Under the pieces are notes generated by a model. It was not told the origin of the DNA. It ran no database searches and saw nothing but the letters and a program-made list of their open reading frames with translations. A program made the position numbers and the translations under genes. Positions 1-5,350 of a stretch of 8,746 nt of DNA are shown here, piece after piece; the stretch's first letter is position 1; each line of letters opens with the position of its first letter. The stretch covers positions 1-8,746 of the forward strand of contig CANDEV010000034.1 in NCBI GenBank assembly GCA_947383835.1. Direction: 5' to 3'. Origin of the DNA: an uncultured Clostridia bacterium. GTDB lineage: Bacteria; Bacillota; Clostridia; Oscillospirales; Ruminococcaceae.

Positions 1-114
1 ATCCTGCAAAATATCAGCCATTGCAGCAATAACCTTGCCCTCTTTTGTGGTCTCGTCAAGCTCAAGACCTTCCATAAGACCTTTCAGATAAGACACTTTT
101 TCACCAAGCTTCAT
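1..114 (-). CDS. CD1247 N-terminal-domain-like protein, 5' part only
   Basis: Only the first 38 codons lie in the window; the gene runs off the left edge. The peptide begins MKLGEKVSYLKGLMEGLELD and continues with an ETTKEGKVIAAMADIL segment, a helical, charged sequence. From memory it resembles the N-terminal domain of clostridial proteins called 'CD1247 N-terminal domain-containing', whose role is not established. The ATG at 114 is well supported: an AAAAGGAGG ribosome binding site sits a few bases upstream (about 119-127). A small hairpin with a UUCG loop (135-148) lies just before that site. The gene follows efp in the same direction with a 125-bp gap, so it may share efp transcription or use a weak promoter that I cannot identify. 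The family call depends on a short sequence and should be held loosely. Confidence 0.6.
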   Translation of the reverse strand, partial: MKLGEKVSYLKGLMEGLELDETTKEGKVIAAMADILQD

Positions 115-134
115 AGGTATCCTCCTTTTGGAAA

Positions 135-148
135 GCTGCCGAAGCAGC
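135..148 (-). promoter_or_regulatory. UUCG-loop hairpin upstream of the CD1247-like gene
   Basis: On the minus strand GCTGC, loop TTCG, GCAGC form a 5-bp stem closed by a C(UUCG)G tetraloop, a very stable RNA hairpin type. It ends 7 bases before the AAAAGGAGG ribosome binding site of the next gene. It could be a weak terminator/attenuator (only CTTTCC follows, so not a convincing U-tract), a processing or stability element, or a spacer structure that keeps the binding site open. The structure is seen; the function is not known. Confidence 0.4.
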
Positions 149-211
149 AATTGTTTAATGTTACATAGTATGGCTTATTTTTTTAACCATACCCAAAATC
201 ATATTTTAACC

Positions 212-226
212 GCCCCTTGAAGGGGC
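212..226 (-). terminator. GC-rich hairpin after efp, possible weak terminator
   Basis: GCCCC, TTCAA and GGGGC form a compact stem (up to 7 bp if the loop closes further) starting 13 bases after the efp stop codon. The bases after it on the minus strand are GGTTAAAATATG, not a clean run of U, so termination would be partial at best. It may instead protect the 3' end of the efp message or mark a partial boundary before the CD1247-like gene. Confidence 0.35.
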
Positions 227-239
227 TTCGGCACACGCA

Positions 240-797
240 TTAAGCGCGTTCCATGTATTCGCCTGTTCTTGTGTCGATTCTTATTGTCTCACCCTCGTCG
301 ATAAAGAGGGGGACTTTGATTTCCGCACCTGTTTCAAGAGTTGCGGGCTTTGTAGCGTTTGTAGCAGTATCACCCTTAAAGCCGGGGTCCGTCTGTGTTA
401 CAACCAGCTCAACAAAGTTGGGAGGCTCAACAGCAAAAACCTTGCCTTTATAGGAGCAAACCTTACAGATCATTTCTTCCTTAACAAACTTAAAGTTATC
501 GGAAAGCTCTGCTGAGCTGATAGGTACTTGCTCATAGGTCTCGGGATCCATAAAATAATATAAATCGCCGTCGGTGTAGGAATACTGCATATCCTTTCTC
601 TCAACAAAAGCTGTAGGGAATTTAGCGGAGGGGTTGTAGCTCTTTTCAACCACCGAACCCGAAATAACATTCTTGACCTTAGTTCTTACAAAAGCCGCGC
701 CTTTGCCCGGCTTTACGTGCTGAAATTCAACAACCTGAAGCACGTTGCCGTCCTCTTCAAAAGTAACGCCGTTTCTGAAATCGCCTGCTGTAATCAT
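240..797 (-). CDS. efp: Translation elongation factor P
   Basis: EF-P binds ribosomes between the P and E sites and helps peptide-bond formation at consecutive prolines. The product is 185 residues, the usual length. It starts MITAGDFRNG and has the domain I loop VKPGKGAAF near residues 28-36, where Lys32 is the loop-tip residue that is post-translationally modified in several bacteria. The middle and C-terminal OB-like parts follow, with the ending TRTGEYMERA typical of the family. The frame is open for 31 codons further upstream, but that extension has no family similarity and would include the promoter itself; the ATG at 797 with AAAGGATGG upstream is preferred. The gene is monocistronic or leads into the CD1247-like gene, with its own promoter at 862-890. 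No modification gene (epmA, ymfI or earP type) is visible nearby. Confidence 0.97.
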   Translation of the reverse strand: MITAGDFRNGVTFEEDGNVLQVVEFQHVKPGKGAAFVRTKVKNVISGSVVEKSYNPSAKFPTAFVERKDMQYSYTDGDLYYFMDPETYEQVPISSAELSDNFKFVKEEMICKVCSYKGKVFAVEPPNFVELVVTQTDPGFKGDTATNATKPATLETGAEIKVPLFIDEGETIRIDTRTGEYMERA

Positions 798-861
798 AAA
801 AATTAACCATCCTTTTAGAAATATATTCTGCTTAACGCAAACATACAAAAAGCTTACATAT

Positions 862-890
862 ATTTTACCACATTTTTTTATATTTTGCAA
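862..890 (-). promoter_or_regulatory. Sigma-A promoter of efp, extended -10
   Basis: On the minus strand a -35 box TTGCAA (885-890) is separated by 17 bases from TAAAAT (862-867), which is preceded by TGG and so forms an extended -10. Predicted initiation is near 855, giving a leader of about 58 bases before the efp ATG. The A/T-rich stretch upstream (about 895-950) could act as an UP element. No other promoter lies between rpsU and efp that I can see. Confidence 0.75.
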
Positions 891-954
891 GTGTTTTTTG
901 TAATTTTATTCCGATTTAAATATTTTTTACCGAAAAAAGCATTTAAATAAACTA

Positions 955-1066
955 AACGGGCAGAAAAGGCTGAGCCTTTACCCATATCGGCATACGCTGC
1001 CAATAACAGTAAATCACTCCCATGGGTAACAATACTCACGTACCGTTCCTGCCTTAATTGCCCGTT
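955..1066 (-). ncRNA. Candidate structured RNA, cloverleaf-like, 112 nt, unknown class
   Basis: Between rpsU and efp the minus strand folds almost completely. An outer stem P1 of 8 bp (AACGGGCA at 1059-1066 with TGCCCGTT at 955-962) encloses three arms. Arm A (1028-1047) is 8 bp with a GUGA tetraloop (GNRA type) and two G-U pairs. Arm B/C has ACCCAT/ATGGGT (1022-1027 with 980-985) enclosing a 6-bp hairpin (987-1003) with one G-U pair. Arm D (965-979) is AAAGGC, TCA, GCCTTT. The three G-U pairs become A-C mismatches on the plus strand, so the RNA is probably the minus strand, collinear with rpsU. The AAGGC at 1051-1055 can also pair with the GCCTT half of arm D, giving a possible switch. A U-rich stretch follows P1. 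A 65-codon frame overlaps it but has no good ribosome binding site. I do not recognise the class; it may be a dispersed repeat, an rpsU 3' structure or an independent RNA. Confidence 0.55.
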
Positions 1067-1096
1067 CATTTTCAATTAAGCGTTAATAATTTACAA

Positions 1097-1270
1097 TTAA
1101 TACTTACGCTTACGAGCAGCCTCGGATTTCTTTTTACGTTTTACCGAAGGCTTCTCATAGTGTTCTCTTTTACGAACCTCAGCGATAACGCCGTCCTTAG
1201 CGCAGCTTCTCTTGAAGCGCTTAAGAGCAGTATCCAAGGATTCGTTTTTTCCAACACGAATTTCAGCCAT
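1097..1270 (-). CDS. rpsU: 30S ribosomal protein S21
   Basis: S21 is a small basic protein of the 30S platform, near the anti-Shine-Dalgarno end of 16S rRNA, and acts in initiation. The 57-residue product begins MAEIRVGKNESLDTALKRFK and contains KREHYEKPSVKRKKKSEAA, both hallmark segments, ending in the basic ARKRKY; the length is normal. The ATG at 1270 follows a strong AAAGGGAGGG ribosome binding site. The gene has its own consensus promoter and a leader of about 168 bases with stable stems, which suggests post-transcriptional control. The candidate structured RNA at 955-1066 begins 30 bases after the stop and may form its 3' end. The flanking genes are leuS upstream and efp downstream, each with its own promoter. 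Confidence 0.97.
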   Translation of the reverse strand: MAEIRVGKNESLDTALKRFKRSCAKDGVIAEVRKREHYEKPSVKRKKKSEAARKRKY

Positions 1271-1439
1271 TTTATTCCCTCCCTTTGCCCTGCGGCAGAG
1301 GTTTTATATATTAGGCTCCATGCAGAATAAACTGCCGCGGGAGCGCGTCCCGCGAAGCTCACGGACAAGCCCGAAAGCCGCGAAGCCGCCATACATACTG
1401 TAACAAAGCCATAGCAATGCAGAGTATATAAGAGATAAC
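1271..1439 (-). promoter_or_regulatory. Structured 5' leader of rpsU
   Basis: The untranslated leader is GC-rich in its middle, unlike the AT-rich intergenic DNA around it. A 7-bp hairpin CGCGGGA/TCCCGCG with a 5-base loop lies at 1336-1354. A second pairing, GCGGCAG (1332-1338) with CTGCCGC (1292-1298), would close a loop ending just 5' of the AAAGGGAGGG ribosome binding site; it shares bases 1336-1338 with the first hairpin, so the two compete at their ends. GCTTCGCGG also occurs twice in the leader (near 1351-1359 and 1381-1389). Many ribosomal protein genes are autoregulated through leaders, so this is a reasonable candidate for S21 feedback, but it matches no leader family I can name. 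Confidence 0.45.
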
Positions 1440-1445
1440 TATTTT

Positions 1446-1475
1446 ATTATACCTCATTTATACCGTCCTTGTCAA
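1446..1475 (-). promoter_or_regulatory. Consensus sigma-A promoter of rpsU
   Basis: TTGACA (1470-1475) and TATAAT (1446-1451) are both perfect hexamers, spaced by 18 bases on the minus strand. Predicted start near 1439. A perfect 12-bp palindrome CAATAGCTATTG (1473-1484) overlaps the upstream end of the -35 box and could be an operator. A strong constitutive promoter fits a ribosomal protein gene. Confidence 0.85.
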
Positions 1476-1484
1476 TAGCTATTG

Positions 1485-1525
1485 AAAAAAAACTGTACAA
1501 AAAATCATATTTTTTTTCGTCACAG
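1485..1525 (-). terminator. Intrinsic terminator of leuS
   Basis: Downstream of the leuS stop, the minus strand carries CTGT (1522-1525) pairing with ACAG (1493-1496) and, inside it, AC/GT and a run of A pairing with a run of T, then a tract of eight T (1485-1492). The stem is AT-rich and interrupted by single unpaired G residues, so it is weaker than a typical GC hairpin, but the U-tract position is right. It separates leuS from the rpsU promoter immediately after it. Confidence 0.5.
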
Positions 1526-1548
1526 ATGAACATGGCAAAATATTGCAG

Positions 1549-3954
1549 TTATTTTACTACAATATTAACAAGTCTGCCCTTAACATAAATTTCCTTGACA
1601 ATGCTCTTGCCATCAATAGCGGAAACAACGGCGGGATCGGCTTTTGCGGCAGTCAGAGCCTCCTCCTGAGCCGCTTCAGCAGGGATCATGACCTTTGCTT
1701 TTATCTTGCCGTTGACCTGAACAGCTACCTCTATCTCGCTGTCCACACAGAGCTTTTCGTCATATTTTACCCATTCCTGCTCGTTCAATATTCCGCCGAA
1801 AATTTTATTGTACATTTCCTCGGTAATATGAGGCGCAAACGGATTAAGCAATATCAACAAAGTTTTCATCTCGGCTTTGTTTATGCTGCCGAAATCAGAA
1901 ATTTCATTCAGCAAGCTCATCATTGCAGCAACGGCGGTGTTGAATTTCATTGCTTCAATGTCCTCGGAAACCTTTTTAATAGTCTTGTGCATAAGGGACG
2001 TAAGCTCGGAACGATAGCTGTCGCCGTCCACAAGCTTGTCCTGCAAAGCCCAGATCCTGTCAAGAAAACGCTTGCAGCCTTTCATGCTTTGATCGCTCCA
2101 AGGAGCAGCCTGCTCGTAGTCGCCCACGAACAGAACATAGACGCGCAGAACGTCCGCGCCGTACTGGTCAACAACGTCGTTGGGGTCAACGGTGTTTCCT
2201 CTTGACTTAGCCATTTTCTCGCCGTCGGAACCGAGAATAAGACCCTGTGCCGTTCTCTTTGCGTACGGCTCGTCGCAGGGCACTTCACCCATGTCGTACA
2301 AAAATCTGTGCCAAAATCTGGAATAAATCATATGGCGGGTAACGTGCTCCATGCCGCCGTTGTACCAATCCACAGGCATCCAATACTTCAACGCTTCCTG
2401 CGAAGCAAACGCTTCATTGTTGTTGGGGTCGCAGTAGCGGAGGAAGTACCATGAAGAACCTGCCCACTGTGGCATTGTATCGGTCTCACGCCTTGCGTCG
2501 CCGCCGCATTTGGGGCATTTGCAGTGCACGAAATCGTCTATTTTCGCAAGGGGACTTTCGCCGTCAGTGCCGGGCTGGAAATTCTCCACGGGGGGAAGCT
2601 TCAACGGCAGCTCATTATAAGGTACAGCCACCATTCCGCACTTAGGGCAATGTACGATAGGGATAGGCTCGCCCCAGTAACGCTGGCGGTTGAACGCCCA
2701 GTCCTTCATTTTATACTGTACGCCCTTTTCGCCGCAGCCCTTTTCAGCAAGGACTTCAAGCATTTTGGCAATTGCTTCCTTTTTATTTTTTATGCCGTTG
2801 AGTACGCCGGAATTCACCATTTCACCGTCGCCTGTATATGCTTCCTTGGAAATGTCTCCGCCCTTGATGACCTCAATTATGTCAATACCGAATTTTTTTG
2901 CAAAATCATAGTCGCGGGTATCATGAGCGGGAACAGCCATGATTGCGCCTGTGCCGTAGCCCATCATAACGTAGTCGGAAATATAAATGGGGACTTCTTT
3001 TTCAGTGACGGGGTTTATCGCCGTCAGACCGTCAATTTTCACGCCTGTTTTGTCCTTGACAAGCTGTGTACGCTCAAATTCGCTCTTTTTCGCGCACTCG
3101 GCTTTATAAGCGTCCAATTCCGAAATATTGGCAATTTTATCGCGGTATTTCTCGATAATCGGGTGTTCGGGCGCGATTACCATAAAGGTCACGCCGTAAA
3201 GTGTGTCGGGACGGGTGGTGTAGATACGGAGCTGCTCGCCGTTCTCCTTAACGGTGAAATTCACAAACGCACCTGTTGACTTGCCTATCCAGTTTTCCTG
3301 CTGAAGACGGATATTGGGCAGATAGTCCACCTCGTCAAGACCCTGCAAAAGCTTGTCGGCGTACTCGGTTATGCGGAGATACCACACCTCTTTGGTTTTC
3401 TGGACGATGTCGCTGTGGCAGATGTCGCACTTGCCGCCTTGGGAGTCCTCGTTGGACAATACGACCTTACAGCTTGGGCAATAGTTTACCAAGGTCTTGT
3501 CTCTGAAAACAAGTCCCTTTTCAAACATTTTAAGAAATATCCATTGTGTCCACTTGTAGTAATCTTCGTCGGTTGTGTCGATAACTCTTGACCAGTCAAA
3601 AGAAAATCCCACACGTTTAAGCTGACCCGTAAATTTTACTATATTGTTGTCTGTAACAACTCTCGGGTGTACGCCTGTCTTAACGGCTGTGTTTTCGGTA
3701 GGCAGTCCATATGCGTCAAAGCCTATGGGGAACAGCACATTATAGCCCTCCAGACGGCGTTTTCTGCTGACTACTTCAAGTCCCGAATAAGCCTTGATGT
3801 GACCGACGTGCATACCCTTGCCCGAAGGATATGGGAACTCTACAAGCGCATAAAATTTCGGCTTTTTGCTGCCTGTTTCGGCTTTGAACGTGCCGTGTTC
3901 CTCCCAGTACTGCTGCCATTTTTTTTCGGCAGCGGCGTAATCGTATCTTTCCAA
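1549..3954 (-). CDS. leuS: Leucyl-tRNA synthetase
   Basis: This class Ia synthetase charges tRNA-Leu in the cytoplasm. About 801 residues, the normal bacterial length. Seen motifs (numbering from the 804-residue maximal frame): HVGH at 52-55 (the HIGH motif); metal-binding-like Cys pairs NYCPSC and KCDIC; the CP1 editing domain with TTRPDTLYG and GYGTGAIMAVPAHD; the RQRYWGEPIP segment; further pairs HCPKC and KCPKC; WAGSSWYFLRY; the KMSKS motif as KMAKS at 583-587; and a C-terminal anticodon and tRNA-binding region. No ATG fits. A TTG at 3954 lies 9 bases after AAAGGA and gives MERYDYAAAEKKW, matching the usual family start; a TTG at 3963 directly abuts that site and is less likely. It has its own promoter (4033-4061) and a short leader with one hairpin; no T-box is present. 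Confidence 0.96.
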   Translation of the reverse strand: MERYDYAAAEKKWQQYWEEHGTFKAETGSKKPKFYALVEFPYPSGKGMHVGHIKAYSGLEVVSRKRRLEGYNVLFPIGFDAYGLPTENTAVKTGVHPRVVTDNNIVKFTGQLKRVGFSFDWSRVIDTTDEDYYKWTQWIFLKMFEKGLVFRDKTLVNYCPSCKVVLSNEDSQGGKCDICHSDIVQKTKEVWYLRITEYADKLLQGLDEVDYLPNIRLQQENWIGKSTGAFVNFTVKENGEQLRIYTTRPDTLYGVTFMVIAPEHPIIEKYRDKIANISELDAYKAECAKKSEFERTQLVKDKTGVKIDGLTAINPVTEKEVPIYISDYVMMGYGTGAIMAVPAHDTRDYDFAKKFGIDIIEVIKGGDISKEAYTGDGEMVNSGVLNGIKNKKEAIAKMLEVLAEKGCGEKGVQYKMKDWAFNRQRYWGEPIPIVHCPKCGMVAVPYNELPLKLPPVENFQPGTDGESPLAKIDDFVHCKCPKCGGDARRETDTMPQWAGSSWYFLRYCDPNNNEAFASQEALKYWMPVDWYNGGMEHVTRHMIYSRFWHRFLYDMGEVPCDEPYAKRTAQGLILGSDGEKMAKSRGNTVDPNDVVDQYGADVLRVYVLFVGDYEQAAPWSDQSMKGCKRFLDRIWALQDKLVDGDSYRSELTSLMHKTIKKVSEDIEAMKFNTAVAAMMSLLNEISDFGSINKAEMKTLLILLNPFAPHITEEMYNKIFGGILNEQEWVKYDEKLCVDSEIEVAVQVNGKIKAKVMIPAEAAQEEALTAAKADPAVVSAIDGKSIVKEIYVKGRLVNIVVK

Positions 3955-3963
3955 AATAATCAA

Positions 3964-3969
3964 TCCTTT
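3964..3969 (-). promoter_or_regulatory. Ribosome binding site deciding the leuS TTG start
   Basis: AAAGGA on the minus strand is 9 bases from the TTG at 3952-3954 and 0 bases from the in-frame TTG at 3961-3963. Normal spacing therefore favours the inner TTG, which also yields the family-like N-terminus. Use of TTG for an essential synthetase would be expected to lower initiation. Confidence 0.6.
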
Positions 3970-3989
3970 GCTATTAGAAATTTAGATGC

Positions 3990-4022
3990 AAGAGGCAAGA
4001 AGAAAGAAATTATTTGCCTCTT
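3990..4022 (-). promoter_or_regulatory. Leader hairpin of leuS, 9-bp perfect stem
   Basis: AAGAGGCAA (4014-4022) and TTGCCTCTT (3990-3998) form a perfect 9-bp stem around a 15-base pyrimidine-rich loop in the leuS leader, about 36 bases upstream of the start codon. There is no U-run after it on the minus strand, so it is not an ordinary terminator. It could stabilise the 5' end or bind a regulator. The T-box hallmark AGGGTGGNACCGCG is absent from the 100-base gap. Confidence 0.5.
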
Positions 4023-4032
4023 ATTTTAATGT

Positions 4033-4061
4033 ATAATAAACTCCAAAACGGAGCTTTTCAA
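4033..4061 (-). promoter_or_regulatory. Sigma-A promoter of leuS with a palindromic spacer
   Basis: TTGAAA (4056-4061) and TATTAT (4033-4038), 17 bases apart on the minus strand, each match the sigma-A consensus at five of six bases. Predicted start is near 4026, giving a leader of roughly 70 bases. The spacer is almost wholly an inverted repeat, the hairpin listed at 4038-4056, and the -35 box starts just 3' of the stop codon of the upstream membrane-protein gene. Confidence 0.6.
4038..4056 (-). terminator. Hairpin after the membrane-protein pair, possible weak terminator
   Basis: AAGCTCC, loop GTTTT, GGAGTTT form a 7-bp stem with one G-U pair on the minus strand, 7 bases past the stop codon at 4064. 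The following bases are ATTATACATT, so the U-tract is short. It probably gives partial termination of the rsfS-region transcript. Because it lies inside the leuS promoter spacer it might also be an operator-like site. The fold is seen; the role is inferred. Confidence 0.4.
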
Positions 4062-4063
4062 AC

Positions 4064-4456
4064 TTATTCTTTGCTGTTTTCTATTGCGCGGACAGCTTCT
4101 GTCTCATGAAAATATTCCATTGCGCTTTTGCTGAAAATAAGAGTAAAAAGCGCTGTAACGTCAAGCAGAGCCGTGACGGCTATCAAAACAGTTACCGCTG
4201 CGGAGGATATCGGCAGGACTGCGCCGTATTTGCGGAAAACATATGCTATGACCGCAAGCACGGGAATATCCGCGATACGCAGGATTATTCCAACATTTCT
4301 CGCTGTTAGGCTCCCCCGCTTTATGTGGTAAGCCGCCGCAAAGCCTACTGCCGCCATAAGAATATTCAGCGTAAGCAGCGACAGCGCGGAAAGTCCGTAA
4401 AATAATACAGATACAAATACCGCTGTTTTTCTGCCTCTGTCTGTTGCTGAAGTCAT
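4064..4456 (-). CDS. Small multi-span membrane protein of unknown function
   Basis: A 130-residue hydrophobic protein I do not recognise. Likely membrane segments lie at about 12-30, 28-46 (possibly one longer hairpin with the first), 55-73 and 80-108; the N-terminus and the C-terminal tail (FSKSAMEYFHETEAVRAIENSKE region) are charged. The gene starts inside the end of the preceding gene by an ATGA overlap (4453-4456), indicating translational coupling; AGAGGAG lies a little upstream. Its final span and tail resemble those of the upstream protein (a VT start, an Asp mid-span, then a Ser-Lys at the membrane exit), so the two are probably diverged paralogues working together. No enzymatic motif is visible. 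It is followed by a possible terminator and the leuS promoter. Confidence 0.75.
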   Translation of the reverse strand: MTSATDRGRKTAVFVSVLFYGLSALSLLTLNILMAAVGFAAAYHIKRGSLTARNVGIILRIADIPVLAVIAYVFRKYGAVLPISSAAVTVLIAVTALLDVTALFTLIFSKSAMEYFHETEAVRAIENSKE

Positions 4457-4977
4457 TGCTCTTTCATCTCCTCTGTTAAGGAAACATATTCGACATATTT
4501 TACATATGCGTCAATTTTTTTTGAGTACAAAAAGTAAACTCCCGTAAGAATATCCACAGGTACGGAAGCAGCGGCAATTGCCGTTACAACGCTTGCCGCA
4601 CCGTCAGGCAGAAAGCCTAATGCATAAATTCCTTTAAGTACACTCATAAACGAAGCTGCTCCGCAAAGCATTTTGCCAATTGGGAACACCCACTCGTATT
4701 TCTTGCCAAAATAATAAAGATAGCCAAGCAGCGCCCCTGTTACAACGGCATACAACAGTCTGCCGCAGAGAAGATTTGCCGCAATGAAAGCAATACTGAC
4801 GATCATTATTGCGGCTATTGCTTTTTCCGCATTTTTTGAATTTTCGATAAGTCTTGCGATATACCGCTTCCGTTCAGCTTCTGTTATATCCGGCTTGCGG
4901 GAAAGCTGCCGTATTCTCTCGGCTTGCTCTTCCTCGCTTACAGTTTTTCTTACCCTGATAACTACGATAAAATTCAT
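4453..4977 (-). CDS. Membrane protein of unknown function, four predicted spans
   Basis: A 174-residue protein I cannot name. Residues 1-50 are mostly charged and probably cytoplasmic and helical (VSEEEQAERIRQLSRK, then ITEAERKRYIARLIEN). Four hydrophobic spans follow at about 53-71, 74-91, 97-122 and 127-151, and a charged tail ends EEMKEQ. The ATG at 4977 follows GGGGGA at good spacing. The gene lies 22 bases after the rsfS stop and overlaps the next membrane gene by 4 bp, so it is probably in the yqeK-rsfS transcript. Membrane proteins are not the usual neighbours between rsfS and leuS in the cluster as I know it. No catalytic motif is seen; a partner role with the downstream paralogue-like protein is an inference. 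Confidence 0.78.
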   Translation of the reverse strand: MNFIVVIRVRKTVSEEEQAERIRQLSRKPDITEAERKRYIARLIENSKNAEKAIAAIMIVSIAFIAANLLCGRLLYAVVTGALLGYLYYFGKKYEWVFPIGKMLCGAASFMSVLKGIYALGFLPDGAASVVTAIAAASVPVDILTGVYFLYSKKIDAYVKYVEYVSLTEEMKEQ

Positions 4978-4999
4978 TTATATCCCCCGCTACGAACTG

Positions 5000-5350
5000 T
5001 CACAAATATTTTGATATATCCACCTCTGAACCATCCTGCCACAGACGTTCAAGATTATAAAAATCACGCATTTCCTTGTTGAAAATGTGTACAACAACGT
5101 CGGAATAATCCAGAATGATCCAGTTTGAGCCGTTGTTTCTCTGAATTTGTCTCGGCTCCAAGCCCTGTTCTTTGAGACGAAATTCAAGTTCGTCCGCAAG
5201 AGAGCGCGTATGAGTGGAGGACGTACCGTTTGCAATTATAAAATAGTCCGCGATTATTGTTAAATCCTTAATGCCGATTACCTTTATATCCTCGGCTTTT
5301 TTTGTATCAAGGGTCTTTACCGCCGCAGAGAGAATTTCTTCCTGGGTCAT
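5000..5350 (-). CDS. rsfS: Ribosome silencing factor RsfS
   Basis: RsfS (YbeB/YqeL, Iojap family) binds protein L14 on the 50S subunit and blocks joining with 30S when nutrients are low. The product has 116 residues, normal for the family. Seen signatures: EEILSAAVKTLDTKKAEDI at the start, DLTIIADYFIIANGTSSTH, LADELEFRLKEQG, then NNGSNWIILDYSDVVVHIF and the ending YNLERLW, all typical of Iojap-domain proteins. The ATG overlaps the yqeK stop as ATGA (5347-5350), so translation is coupled to yqeK, the usual neighbour in Firmicutes. An AAAGGGCGGG stretch precedes it. Confidence 0.96.
   Translation of the reverse strand: MTQEEILSAAVKTLDTKKAEDIKVIGIKDLTIIADYFIIANGTSSTHTRSLADELEFRLKEQGLEPRQIQRNNGSNWIILDYSDVVVHIFNKEMRDFYNLERLWQDGSEVDISKYL

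Noticed and set aside
798..890. An N-terminal extension of efp by 31 codons
   Set aside because: It covers the efp promoter and ribosome binding site, has no EF-P similarity, and the 185-residue form matches the family length.
955..1066. A degenerate tRNA, because of the cloverleaf-like shape
   Set aside because: The 112-nt length, the GUGA-capped arm, and the absence of a T-loop TTCRANY motif and an acceptor-like 3' end do not fit a tRNA.
878..1075. A 65-codon minus-strand frame through the 955-1066 element, including a THGSDLLLLAAYADMGKGSAF stretch split over the arms
   Set aside because: No ribosome binding site of normal form precedes its ATG, its composition follows the RNA stems, and it runs into the efp promoter. 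The RNA structure explains the sequence better, although a decayed coding origin cannot be excluded.
2524..3279. A 251-codon open frame on the plus strand opposite leuS
   Set aside because: It lies wholly antisense to conserved LeuRS codons, has no family features, and long antisense frames are common opposite well-coded genes.
3964..4063. A T-box leader for leuS
   Set aside because: The gap is only about 100 bases and lacks the T-box consensus and a proper terminator/antiterminator pair.
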